Shown: positions 19,073 through 27,643 of the stretch, piece after piece
Position numbering within the stretch: position 1 is the stretch's first letter
How the letters are laid out: each line of letters opens with the position of its first letter
Source of the DNA: Prevotella sp.
GTDB taxonomy: Bacteria; Bacteroidota; Bacteroidia; Bacteroidales; Bacteroidaceae
Assembly: GCA_017619755.1 (NCBI GenBank)
Contig: JAFZRU010000035.1
Location: 1-64,000, forward strand
Length of the DNA stretch: 64,000 nucleotides
Direction: 5' to 3'
The notes under the pieces: generated by a model
What the model saw: the letters and a program-made list of their open reading frames with translations, nothing else
Database searches by the model: none
What the model was told of the DNA's origin: nothing
Position numbers and translations under genes: made by a program

Positions 19073-20173
19073 CTACTCTTCCACCACCTTGGGGCCGCGC
19101 ACCAGTTCCTTCGTGCTCAATCCGCTTTTGATTTCTATTTTCAGCCCGTCGCTCAATCCGGTTTTCACGGGGCGGCGCTCGTAATGTTTCTCGTCCCCCT
19201 CGCCTCTGATGACCCATACGTAGGTCTCGTCGCCCTCGAACATCACGGCACTTTCCGGCAAGGTCACCACGTTGGTCACGCTGGCAAGCACGATTTCGGC
19301 GTTGGCACTGTAGCCGGAGCGGATGCGGTTGCCGCCTGGCATATGCACGGCGGCCTTGATCTCAAACTGGTTGGCGCCGTTACTCTCCACCGCCTTGGGC
19401 GAGATGTATTCCAAGTTGGCGTTGAACTGAAGATCCTGCAAGGCGCCGATGGTGATGTTCATTGGCATGCCGGTTGTCAGTTGGCCCACTTCGGTCTCGT
19501 CGATGTTGCCGCGAAAAATCAAGTCGTTCATGTTGGCGACCGTGGCAATCGTCGTACCGTCGTTGAACGTGTTGCTCAATATCACGGAGTTGCCCACCTT
19601 CACCGGGATGTCCAAAATCAGACCGCTCACCGTGCTGCGCACAAGGGTGCTGCTCGCGCTGGCGTTGCTGCGCGACACGCCGTCGCGCACCACCTCCAAG
19701 TTGTCCTGGGCGGCGTTCACCTCTTCGGCGCATTGGTTGTAGGTCTGCAGCGACTTCTCATACTCTTCGCGACTCACCAACCCCTTGTCATAAAGAATCT
19801 TCTCGCGGTCGTAGTCGGTCTTCGCCTGCTCCACGTTGATGCGGGCGAGACGAACACGGGCCTCTGCGGAACTAAGTTGGTTCATATCGGGTATCACCTT
19901 CACCTTGGCAATCACCTCGCCCGCCTGTACCTGATCGCCGGCCTCCTTCAGGAGTTCGGTGATGATGCCCGAAATCTGGGGCTTCACGCTCACCTCGTTG
20001 CGCGGCTCTATTTTGCCGGTGACGATGGTGCTCTTGCTGATGGCTCCCATCTCGGGAATAAACTCCTCATAAACTTCCGGCTGAGGTTGCGACTTCTTCC
20101 AAAGGAAGACGAAGGTGCCGATGAAAACAAGCAGCACCACAAGGGCTAACAACGTCTTAATGATTTTTCCCAT
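19073..20173 (-). CDS. Periplasmic adaptor subunit (MacA/HlyD-like)
   Basis: A 366-residue membrane-fusion protein with an N-terminal anchor (about 5-25), a lipoyl/barrel-sandwich domain split around an alpha hairpin (the coiled region about 100-170, with LARINVEQAKTDYDREK), and beta-barrel and membrane-proximal domains to the end. It should bridge the inner-membrane ABC permeases to an outer-membrane channel. It is the last gene of the ABC export unit, 78 bp after the first permease stop. The gap is filled by a 7-bp tandem repeat. No TolC-like gene is present in the window. Confidence 0.9.
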   Translation of the reverse strand: MGKIIKTLLALVVLLVFIGTFVFLWKKSQPQPEVYEEFIPEMGAISKSTIVTGKIEPRNEVSVKPQISGIITELLKEAGDQVQAGEVIAKVKVIPDMNQLSSAEARVRLARINVEQAKTDYDREKILYDKGLVSREEYEKSLQTYNQCAEEVNAAQDNLEVVRDGVSRSNASASSTLVRSTVSGLILDIPVKVGNSVILSNTFNDGTTIATVANMNDLIFRGNIDETEVGQLTTGMPMNITIGALQDLQFNANLEYISPKAVESNGANQFEIKAAVHMPGGNRIRSGYSANAEIVLASVTNVVTLPESAVMFEGDETYVWVIRGEGDEKHYERRPVKTGLSDGLKIEIKSGLSTKELVRGPKVVEE

Positions 20174-20212
20174 TTTATTGATATCTCATTTTTTAATTTT
20201 TCATTTTTAATT

Positions 20213-20247
20213 TTTCATCTTTCATCTTTCATCTTTCATCTTTCATT
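20213..20247. repeat. Heptamer tandem repeat before the adaptor start
   Basis: There are about five units of TTTCATC (GATGAAA on the minus strand) at 20213-20247, followed by related AT-rich sequence up to the adaptor start codon at 20173. The minus-strand unit carries ATG and a purine-rich AAAGATG, so it places alternative starts in every frame inside an operon. A very similar run precedes the gene at 27644. Confidence 0.65.
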
Positions 20248-20251
20248 TCCC

Positions 20252-21493
20252 TCACTCTCTCATGGCGTCCACCGGCTTGATGGACATGGCACGGGCAGCG
20301 GGAGCCAGACCAGCGAGGACGCCAAGCGCCACGAGCATGGAAAGCGAACCTATCGCCGTCCAGAAGCCCACTTGGAAATGAGCCTCCACGATGCCGTCGG
20401 TGGTGTTGCCAAGTTCCAACATTTGAAGCACTAGGACTGCCAACAGGATGCCGGCCATCCCGGCGATGGACGTGAGCACCACGCTCTCGGAGATGATTTG
20501 CGAGAGGATGTTGGCGGGTGTGGCTCCTATAGCACGACGGATGCCTATCTCGGTGGTGCGCTCGCGCACGGTCACCATCATGATGTTCGACACGCCGATG
20601 GCTCCGGCCAGCAGTGTGCCGATGCCCACCAACCACACCAGGAAATTGACTCCGGAGAAGAGGTTGTCGAGCATGCCGAACATCACCTCCGTGTTGAACA
20701 CCATCACGCCTTTCTCGTCGTCGGGAGCCACCTGGTGGGCTCGGGCAATCACCTCGCGAAGTTTGGGCGTGATGCTACTCATGGTCACGCCGCGTTTGGC
20801 TGTGAGGCAGATCAGATGCACGCTGTCACCAAGGTTGTAGGTGCGCTGCACCAGCGTCAGTGGCACCGTCACAGCGTCCTCGGCATTGCCATTGATGCTC
20901 ATGTTGCCGGAGTTGTAGTCCACGCCAACCACTCGGTAGTAACTCTGGTCGATGCGCACTTGCTCCCCGCAGGGGTCGCCACCCTGTGGGAAGAGGTCTT
21001 TATAGACGTGCTTGCCAATGACGCACACATGCCGGAGTTGGCGCATGTCCATGTCATTGATGTAGCGACCATAACGCAACTTGGGCGTTTCCACTTCACG
21101 GTAAGCGGGAGTCAGGCCTTTCATGGTGCAGGAGAATTTTTTGTCGCCATGGACGGCTTGCAGTCCCCACCGCGAGACCATGGGCGTCACCACGTCAAGC
21201 TCCGGCACTTGTTGCTCCAAGCGTTCCACATCGCTGTACGACATGCACCACGTGCGCCCCTTTCGGAAACCGGCGTATGGCTTGGTGGTGGGTTGCGCCC
21301 AGATGAGGGCGGAGTTGGTGGCAAAACCCTCAAAGGTGTTGCTCAGCATCTCTTTCAGTCCTTTGCCGCCGCCAATGAGTGTCACCAGCATAAATACGCC
21401 CCAGAACACACCGAAGCCCGTAAGCAGCGTGCGGCTCTTGTTGCGCGACAAAGTGTCGGCGATTTCTCGGTAGCGGTCGATGTCTATTCGCAT
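20252..21493 (-). CDS. MacB-like ABC transporter permease
   Basis: A 413-residue permease of the MacB/FtsX type. The first transmembrane helix is near residues 20-45, a large periplasmic MacB_PCD domain spans about 50-270, and three C-terminal helices end in MSIKPVDAMRE, the typical family ending. It lacks an ATPase domain; that is encoded separately upstream. It lies 15 bp downstream of a second, different permease gene, so the transporter is probably a heterodimer of the two. Confidence 0.92.
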   Translation of the reverse strand: MRIDIDRYREIADTLSRNKSRTLLTGFGVFWGVFMLVTLIGGGKGLKEMLSNTFEGFATNSALIWAQPTTKPYAGFRKGRTWCMSYSDVERLEQQVPELDVVTPMVSRWGLQAVHGDKKFSCTMKGLTPAYREVETPKLRYGRYINDMDMRQLRHVCVIGKHVYKDLFPQGGDPCGEQVRIDQSYYRVVGVDYNSGNMSINGNAEDAVTVPLTLVQRTYNLGDSVHLICLTAKRGVTMSSITPKLREVIARAHQVAPDDEKGVMVFNTEVMFGMLDNLFSGVNFLVWLVGIGTLLAGAIGVSNIMMVTVRERTTEIGIRRAIGATPANILSQIISESVVLTSIAGMAGILLAVLVLQMLELGNTTDGIVEAHFQVGFWTAIGSLSMLVALGVLAGLAPAARAMSIKPVDAMRE

Positions 21494-21508
21494 GGGCTGA
21501 AAGATGGT

Positions 21509-22768
21509 TTATTCGGCGCGAAGCGCTTCTATGGGACGGGTGTGGGCAGCTTTGCGGGCTGGTATCAGTCCGGCAATCGTGCCAGCGATTATCATTACCA
21601 GCGTTGCCTCAATACATACGTCGATGCCCACGGTGGGGTTGACGAACATCGTGGCCTCGAACAGGCCGGAATTGACTTTCGTGTGTCCTAACGTGGCGTC
21701 CATGTAGAGGTTGGCGCTGATTCCAAGCAACATGCCGATGTAGCCGAAAAACGTGGTGATCAGCACGCTCTCGATGATGATTAGACGGAGCAGGGAACCG
21801 GGCGTGGCGCCGATGGCCTTGCGGATGCCAAACTCCCTCGTGCGCTCCTTCACCGTGATGAGCATGATGTTGCTCACACCGACAATGCCGCTGAGAAGGG
21901 TGAAGATGCCTATCACCCACAGGGCGGTGTGAATGATGGAGATGCCTTGGTTCATTTGAAGGTTCTGGGTGAAGCGGTTCCAGATCCACACGGCACTCTC
22001 GTCGTCGGGGGCTGCACGGTGGTTGGTGTTCAGACGATGGCGGTAATTGTCCTCGAAGGTCTCGTTGGCCTCCTCGTCGTCCAAGCCGTGGAAGGTGAAG
22101 ATGATGTTCTCGGCACGGTCGCCAAGGTTGTACATCGTGCGCAGGGTGGTGAAGGGAACATAGACGGAACTATTGAAACGGCTCTTGTCGCTTTTGATGA
22201 TGCCCACCACGAGGAAGGCGAGGTTGCCTACTTTTACATGCTGGCCCAAGAGATTTTTGTAATTGCGGGGGAGCAGTTCGGAGGCTTGGGAGTCGTCCAT
22301 CACTAGCACCTTGCGCTGCATCGACAGGTCGGTGTCGTTGATGAAACGGCCGCAAAGCAACTCTTTCTTGTTGATGCGGGCTTCCACAGGATAGACGCCG
22401 GAGAGGGAGCCACTGAAATAGTTCTCGCCAAGGCTGATGATGACACCTTGTTTCTCCACCTCCGCGCCCACGCCGTCGATGTTGGAGGTGAACTCGGTGG
22501 AAGTGGTGCGGGTGTCCTTGTCGTTCAGCGTGATGTTGCGTCCCTCGCCCAACCCGTCGTGGGCCTTGGAGGTGCTGCCGCCACCCACCATCATGGAGTT
22601 GTCGAGAAAGCGGTCCATGTTCTTCAACTGGGCGTTGATCAGTCCGTTGCCACATCCCAAGAGGAAGATGAGCATGAAGATGCCCCATGCCACGGCAAAG
22701 CCGGTGAGGGCCGTGCGCAACTTGTTGCGGCGGGCGGTGCTCCATATCTCTGTCAGGATGTCTCTCAT
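21509..22768 (-). CDS. MacB-like ABC transporter permease
   Basis: A 419-residue MacB/FtsX permease with the same layout as its downstream neighbour: an N-terminal helix (about 18-43, LTGFAVAWGIFMLIFLLG), a periplasmic domain, and three C-terminal helices ending HTRPIEALRAE. It differs clearly in sequence from the neighbouring permease. It sits 10 bp after the ATPase gene. Confidence 0.92.
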   Translation of the reverse strand: MRDILTEIWSTARRNKLRTALTGFAVAWGIFMLIFLLGCGNGLINAQLKNMDRFLDNSMMVGGGSTSKAHDGLGEGRNITLNDKDTRTTSTEFTSNIDGVGAEVEKQGVIISLGENYFSGSLSGVYPVEARINKKELLCGRFINDTDLSMQRKVLVMDDSQASELLPRNYKNLLGQHVKVGNLAFLVVGIIKSDKSRFNSSVYVPFTTLRTMYNLGDRAENIIFTFHGLDDEEANETFEDNYRHRLNTNHRAAPDDESAVWIWNRFTQNLQMNQGISIIHTALWVIGIFTLLSGIVGVSNIMLITVKERTREFGIRKAIGATPGSLLRLIIIESVLITTFFGYIGMLLGISANLYMDATLGHTKVNSGLFEATMFVNPTVGIDVCIEATLVMIIAGTIAGLIPARKAAHTRPIEALRAE

Positions 22769-22778
22769 ACAGGAGGGG

Positions 22779-23498
22779 TTATTTCATCATTCCGTTGATA
22801 CCGAAAGGCGAAGAGTTGTGGTCGAGGTTCTCTTCCACCAACCCAATCATGCCGTCCTTGATGTGTACGATTTTGTTCGTCTCATTGGCCACACCGCTCT
22901 CATGGGTCACCACGACGATGGTCATGCCTTCCTCCTTGTTCAAGCGTTTGAGGAGCTGCATCACCTCGATGCTCGTCTTTGAATCCAAGGCACCGGTGGG
23001 TTCGTCGGCCAGGATGATGTCGGGATGGGTGATGAGGGCGCGGGCGATGGCCACGCGCTGCTTTTGGCCGCCCGACAGTTCGTTGGGGTAGTGGTGCCAC
23101 CACTCGGCAAGGCCGAGCTTTTCAAGGTATTCCATGGCCATCTTGTGACGTTTCCGACGACTTACACCTTGGTAGAACAAGGGCAGTTCCACGTTTTCTA
23201 CGGCGGTTTTGAAACTGATGAGGTTGAACGACTGGAAGATGAAGCCGATCATGCGGTTGCGGTATTCGGCGGCGCGCTTTTCAGACAAATTCTTGATGAG
23301 TGTGCCGTTGAGGATGTATTCGCCGCTGTCGTAGTTGTCGAGGATGCCGAGAATGTTGAGCAAGGTGGACTTGCCCGATCCCGACGCACCCATGATGGAC
23401 ACAAACTCGCCACGGCTGATGTCGAGGTTGATGCCCTTCAGCACGTGGAGGGGTTGCGCTCCTTGGTAGGTCTTGTGGATGTCGGTCAGGTGTATCAT
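22779..23498 (-). CDS. ABC transporter ATP-binding protein (MacB/LolD type)
   Basis: A 239-residue nucleotide-binding subunit with Walker A GASGSGKS (37-44), signature LSGGQKQRVAIARAL (141-155) and Walker B ILADEPTGALDS (162-173). It belongs to the LolD/MacB group that works with MacB-like permeases. Its start codon shares one base with the stop of the nitroreductase gene (TAATG). Two permease genes and an adaptor gene follow, giving a complete inner-membrane exporter. Confidence 0.95.
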   Translation of the reverse strand: MIHLTDIHKTYQGAQPLHVLKGINLDISRGEFVSIMGASGSGKSTLLNILGILDNYDSGEYILNGTLIKNLSEKRAAEYRNRMIGFIFQSFNLISFKTAVENVELPLFYQGVSRRKRHKMAMEYLEKLGLAEWWHHYPNELSGGQKQRVAIARALITHPDIILADEPTGALDSKTSIEVMQLLKRLNKEEGMTIVVVTHESGVANETNKIVHIKDGMIGLVEENLDHNSSPFGINGMMK

Positions 23499-24250
23499 TA
23501 CAAAGTGGGGGTGGGGAGGAAACCTTGACGGACCAATGCCTTGAGCAGACTCGACGACATGGCTTCGTTGTCGGATTTGGTGTAGCGGCAGTCTGTAAAC
23601 ACCTGTGCGAGTGTTTCCTTGCCGTTCAACTCCACAAAATGCTTGTTCTCTTCAAGGCTTTCCTTGGCTGTATAAAACTCGTCGATGCGTTCGCGAGTAT
23701 AGGGGGCGTAGGTCTCCTCATGCACAAATGCCTCCACGGCGAGGCGGTCGGTGAGTGGGGGTTCTTCGTCCGGCCAACCCAGTGTGATAGTGGCCACGGG
23801 CATGACGAGATGGGGGAGTTGGAGCGTATCGATGATGCTTTCAGGCATATAGACCGTCGTGCCAAGATAGCAACAGCCAAGGCCTTCTTCTTCGGCCAAG
23901 TTGCACAACGTCTGGGTGAAGAGCAAGGCGTCGGTGGCGGCATTGATGAATGACAGGAAATTGTCATAGCCAGGGGTGGCGGATCGCTCCAAGCACCAGT
24001 CGGTGGTGCGGCGGAAGTCGGCGCAGATAGTCAGTACCACGGGAGCCTCCGTCACCATCGGCTGGTTGAAATGGGCGGGGGCGAGACGGGCTTTCATTGC
24101 TGCGTCGCGTGTGACAACAACACTGTAAAGTTGCAAGTTGCCCATCGTCTGTGTGCGAGAGGCATCGGCGAGAAGACGATGCAACAACTCCTCCGATATG
24201 TCGTCGCTGCGGTATTTGCGAATGGTGCGGCGGGTGTGGATGGTTCTCAT
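23498..24250 (-). CDS. Nitroreductase family protein
   Basis: A 250-residue FMN-dependent oxidoreductase of the NfsA-like group. The family pattern is seen in RRTIRKYRSDDIS (7-19), the FMN-contacting segments around SRTQTMGNLQ, and EEEGLGCCYLGTTVY. The longer start at 24274 lies only two bases below the predicted transcription start, so the ATG at 24250 is chosen. It is the first gene of the ABC exporter unit and overlaps the ATPase gene by one base. Its substrate is unknown; a link to the exporter's cargo or to redox stress is only a guess. Confidence 0.88.
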   Translation of the reverse strand: MRTIHTRRTIRKYRSDDISEELLHRLLADASRTQTMGNLQLYSVVVTRDAAMKARLAPAHFNQPMVTEAPVVLTICADFRRTTDWCLERSATPGYDNFLSFINAATDALLFTQTLCNLAEEEGLGCCYLGTTVYMPESIIDTLQLPHLVMPVATITLGWPDEEPPLTDRLAVEAFVHEETYAPYTRERIDEFYTAKESLEENKHFVELNGKETLAQVFTDCRYTKSDNEAMSSSLLKALVRQGFLPTPTL

Positions 24251-24279
24251 AACGGATGTAATTTTTCGTTTCAATCCGC

Positions 24280-24287
24280 AAAGTTAA
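24280..24287 (-). promoter_or_regulatory. -7 box of the nitroreductase/ABC exporter unit
   Basis: TAACTTTG on the minus strand matches the Bacteroides -7 consensus. The predicted start of transcription is near 24276. This excludes the ATG at 24274 in practice and supports 24250. Confidence 0.5.
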
Positions 24288-24386
24288 TGTTTTTCCCACA
24301 ATTCATCCACTCTTGCAACCTTTTTTTAACTTTTCACCCGTTAATCTCTCTTTTTGTAATAGATTTCCCAATCCATGGGTGCGCCC

Positions 24387-24430
24387 GTAGGGGTGGACTT
24401 TATGTCCATCCGTTCGCCCGGCAGGGCGAA
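24387..24430. repeat. Dispersed GTAGGGGTGGAC-type repeat with hairpins, copy 1
   Basis: The first 26 bases (24387-24412), beginning GTAGGGGTGGAC and ending GTCCATCCG, are identical to 33408-33433. The unit is itself palindromic (GGTGGAC / GTCCATCC around TTTAT). It is followed by a second perfect hairpin TTCGCCC-GGCA-GGGCGAA at 24413-24430. The rest of 24251-24509 holds only the promoter box and a small GCTATC/GATAGC stem at 24488-24501. Confidence 0.7.
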
Positions 24431-24509
24431 TGTTACACCATTGCAACGCTATCATCCATTTTAAGAACTCTAAAGCATCTACGCGGCTGCTATCAAGATA
24501 GCTGCCATC

Positions 24510-26282
24510 TTAAAAAGTTGCATTTTGCAGTTTCACGATGGCGTAAGAGGTGGCGGGCATGTGGATGGTTATGTCACCGGATTTTTTGTCACGCTCAATG
24601 GGGAAGGAGTCGCCGGCGAGAAGTTTGGTCTTCTTGTATTTCACGTTGATGTGGAACGTGGCTTCCGATGCTTTTGCTCTCGGATTGAGCATCACCAACA
24701 CCACGTCGTTACCGGCAGCACGGGCATAGACGAAGGGATAGACGGAAGGTGATGGCTTTTCCACGTCGGAGGATGGATAAACAGGCACGAACTCGGCGTA
24801 GTTGGCGAGGGCTGGTTCTTTGTGTCGAAGCGCGATGAGTTGGCGTGTCTTGTTGAGAAGTGAATTGGGGTCTTTTTCTTGTGTTTCCACATTGGGGGCG
24901 TCGGACGAAGGGTCCACGGGGAGGTAGAGCCGCGAGGGGTCGCCGGTGGAGAAACCGAGGTTTTTACCATTGCTCCATTGCATGGGCGTACGGGCGCCGT
25001 TGCGAGGCTGGTAGGCGCCTTCCACTTGCGGCCAGTCGTTGGGCAACTGCCTCATGCCTATCTCATTGCCATAGTAGAGGAACGGTACACCGGGCATGGT
25101 GAAGCCAAAGGCATAGATGAGCTCAAGTTCCTTGGCACTGCGGCGGTTGCCGAGACGGGCGTTGTCGTGGTTGCCCATTGGCAGACTGATGTATCCCTTG
25201 CCCACCGTCTTTTCATATTGGTCCATGTAACTCCTGAGGAATGCCGTGATGTCGCCTTTTCCTTCAGCGTCGAAATAACTGTGCCCCTCACTCACACCAT
25301 TGAGGATTCTCCAACTCTCTTTCTGGAACAAATCATTGTAGCCATTGAACCAATGGAAGAAGTCCACATGGAAGCAGTTGTCGAGGGCATCGGAGGGGTA
25401 TGACCATTCCGCCACCATGAAACCACGGGGGTATTCCTTCTCCAAGAGGTGCCGTATCTCTCGCCAGAAAAGTTTTGTTTCGTTCTCGTTGGTGTTGAAG
25501 AACTGTTCGTTGCCTCTCACACGGCGTGTCTTGACAAGTGCTCCGGCCATGTCGGCACGGAAGCCGTCGGCTCCCATGTCCATCCAGAAACGCAGCACTT
25601 TTTTCAGGTCCTCACGCATGGCCATCACGTCGGGATGGTTGGTGGGCAACTGCCAAGGCTGTTCGGGGTCGGGATTGGAGAAACCGAAATTGAGGGCGGG
25701 CTGGCACCAATAGAAATTTCTCATGAACTGACCATTGCGCTGACCGTAGCCCTTGATGAAGGAGCCGGCAAACTCGCGTGGTGGGTCCACCCAGTTGGTC
25801 TCTGTCCAAATATAGTAGTTGGAGTATTTGTTCTTCTCTTGTTTCTGGGACTCCACAAACCAAGGGTTGTCGATGGACGTGTAGCTTACCACATAGTCGA
25901 AGATGACGTGCATCCCCCGCTTGTGAGCTTCCTCGAACAGTTGTCGGGCATCTTCGTTGGTGCCATAGCGAGGGGCGATTTTGTAGTAGTCACGGATGTC
26001 GTAACCAGCATCATGGAAAGGGGAGTCAAAGAATGGGTTCAACCAAATGGCATCAACGCCGAGGCTTTTCACATAGTCGAGTTTGCTGATGATGCCACGA
26101 AGGTCCCCAATGCCGTCACCGTCAGAATCGCAAAAGGTCTGAGGGTAAATCTGGTAGAACACGGCGTTTCGTGCCCAGTCTGGTGACTTCGGGACCTCAT
26201 ATTTTCCAGTGATGGTCTGGGCAGTGGCGGCAACCGTCATCAAAAAGATGAAGGAGCAGGACAAAAATGTTATTCTCTTCAT
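24510..26282 (-). CDS. Secreted GH13 alpha-amylase family protein
   Basis: A 590-residue enzyme with a signal peptide (about 1-22, ending in ATAQ). The (beta/alpha)8 domain starts at YQIYPQTFCDSDGDGIGD, with nucleophile Asp244 in GFRADMAG, acid/base Glu292 in MVAEWSY and transition-state Asp373 in GNHDN. A beta-domain closes the C-terminus. Alpha-glucan or oligosaccharide hydrolysis in the periplasm is expected. Odd point: conserved region I, normally DxxxNH, reads DYVVSYTS, so the usual Asn-His pair is absent. The ATG at 26282 is preferred over a TTG at 26300. No susCD genes are nearby. The adenosine deaminase gene ends 52 bp upstream. Confidence 0.9.
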   Translation of the reverse strand: MKRITFLSCSFIFLMTVAATAQTITGKYEVPKSPDWARNAVFYQIYPQTFCDSDGDGIGDLRGIISKLDYVKSLGVDAIWLNPFFDSPFHDAGYDIRDYYKIAPRYGTNEDARQLFEEAHKRGMHVIFDYVVSYTSIDNPWFVESQKQEKNKYSNYYIWTETNWVDPPREFAGSFIKGYGQRNGQFMRNFYWCQPALNFGFSNPDPEQPWQLPTNHPDVMAMREDLKKVLRFWMDMGADGFRADMAGALVKTRRVRGNEQFFNTNENETKLFWREIRHLLEKEYPRGFMVAEWSYPSDALDNCFHVDFFHWFNGYNDLFQKESWRILNGVSEGHSYFDAEGKGDITAFLRSYMDQYEKTVGKGYISLPMGNHDNARLGNRRSAKELELIYAFGFTMPGVPFLYYGNEIGMRQLPNDWPQVEGAYQPRNGARTPMQWSNGKNLGFSTGDPSRLYLPVDPSSDAPNVETQEKDPNSLLNKTRQLIALRHKEPALANYAEFVPVYPSSDVEKPSPSVYPFVYARAAGNDVVLVMLNPRAKASEATFHINVKYKKTKLLAGDSFPIERDKKSGDITIHMPATSYAIVKLQNATF

Positions 26283-26334
26283 GATGATGCTTTTAATCAA
26301 ATGATGGTGTAATTGGATATGAGGTGTTGATGCA

Positions 26335-27339
26335 TCAATGAGATAGGCGACGGTTTCTGTAAATTCTCCTCAGTTGTTCTTTCTCCCTCTCACTTAGGAA
26401 ACAGTGGCTGATGGCCGACTCTACTGTCCGCTCTGCTTGTTCTGGAGTGATGATGCCAGCATGGAAACAATGTTCCAGTTCTTTCCGCAAGCTTGTGTCC
26501 GACACGGTCATGTTGTCGGAACTGATGTTCACACTCACTCCGTCATCGAAAAACGCTCCCATGGGGTATTCGCAATAGGAATTCACTCCCTGTAGTGCCT
26601 TTGTCTGGAGGTTGCTCGAAGGACAGAGGGTGAGACAGACATCGTGGTCTTTCAGTATCTGCTTCATCTCGGCATCAGCATGACTGCGGATGCCATGGCC
26701 AATGCGGCGTGCTCCAAACTCAATGGCATGGCGCATGCTCTCCACGCCCGCTGCCTCGCCAGCATGGATGGTGAAAGGCACTTCCATAGACTTGGCATAA
26801 GCGAAGAGCGAACGGAAATTCTCCGTGGGATACAATGCCTCGGCTCCTGCAAGGTCGGTGCCGCAAATGCCATCGCCAAGGTATTTCCCTGCCAAACGTA
26901 CCGTCTCCATATTCAGATGCTCATTTCCCTTGCCACGCATGCAACTAATAATAAGGTTCGCTTTGAAACCGTTTTGGCAGTTTGCCAATCCCTGTCGGAG
27001 CCCTTTGATGGCCGCTTTCACTATCGTTTCCTGGGTGAGCCCTTTCTTTGTATGCTGTTGCGGGGCAAAACGGAGTTCGGCATAAAGAAGACGTTGCGCA
27101 TCAAGACGCATCACCAAACTCTCCACACCATAGGCGATGGTGTTTTCTTGTTGCATCACGGCGATGGGTAGTGAGAAGCAATTGAGGTAGTCGTTCAGGT
27201 CTTCACAATGATTGGGACAGATGAGCCTCTTGCTCAGTTCCTCACGCGACGAAGGAACATCCACGCCCTCCTCTTTGGCCATCAACAACACGTCATCGAC
27301 CGTCAGAGACCCGTCTATGTGCAAATGCAACTCCACCAT
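26335..27339 (-). CDS. add: Adenosine deaminase
   Basis: Deaminates adenosine to inosine for purine salvage. From the ATG at 27339 the protein is 334 residues and begins with the metal-binding ELHLHIDGS at 3-11. TIHAGEAAG (substrate Glu and a zinc His), GHGIRSH and the zinc/catalytic SDNMTVS region follow. A longer start at 27399 is open, but it lies one base below the predicted transcription start (promoter 27404-27435), so that form would be leaderless. The residue spacing to HLHIDG fits the shorter form. It stands upstream of the GH13 gene without a clear functional tie. Confidence 0.9.
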   Translation of the reverse strand: MVELHLHIDGSLTVDDVLLMAKEEGVDVPSSREELSKRLICPNHCEDLNDYLNCFSLPIAVMQQENTIAYGVESLVMRLDAQRLLYAELRFAPQQHTKKGLTQETIVKAAIKGLRQGLANCQNGFKANLIISCMRGKGNEHLNMETVRLAGKYLGDGICGTDLAGAEALYPTENFRSLFAYAKSMEVPFTIHAGEAAGVESMRHAIEFGARRIGHGIRSHADAEMKQILKDHDVCLTLCPSSNLQTKALQGVNSYCEYPMGAFFDDGVSVNISSDNMTVSDTSLRKELEHCFHAGIITPEQAERTVESAISHCFLSEREKEQLRRIYRNRRLSH

Positions 27340-27403
27340 GGCATATTGAGAAGCGTCGGTGGCGCAAAATGTGGTATCCTTGCTTCGAAACCTTTCCATG
27401 GGG

Positions 27404-27435
27404 CAAAGATAATAAAAGGTAAAAGAAGTTCCAAA
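27404..27435 (-). promoter_or_regulatory. Promoter of the adenosine deaminase gene
   Basis: On the minus strand, TTTG at 27435-27432, a 20-nt spacer and TATCTTTG at 27411-27404. Both boxes match the Bacteroides consensus. The start of transcription would be near 27400. Confidence 0.6.
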
Positions 27436-27544
27436 AGAATCGCTGTTTATTTGTCATTTCATTGATTTTTTATACTGCCCAAACAAAACGGGTGCTTTAT
27501 AGTTACTTTTTTCTAATAATCGTCGCATATTCAACTTTTATTTG

Positions 27545-27643
27545 TAATTTTGCAAGCCTCACCCCCGACCCTTCTCAAAGGGGAGAGGGGAGTAGATGAA
27601 AAATGAAAGATGAAAGATGAAAGAAGAAAATGAAAGGTGAAAG
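27545..27643 (+). promoter_or_regulatory. -7 box, GC palindrome and ATGAAAG repeats before the 126-aa gene
   Basis: TAATTTTG at 27545-27552 is a -7 match. CTTCTCAAAGGGGAG at 27571-27585 is a short palindrome almost identical to one at 49551-49565. From 27599 to 27646 there is a purine-rich run of GATGAAA-type heptamers leading into the start ATG at 27644. It resembles the repeat at 20213-20247. No other gene is seen in 27412-27643. Confidence 0.45.
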
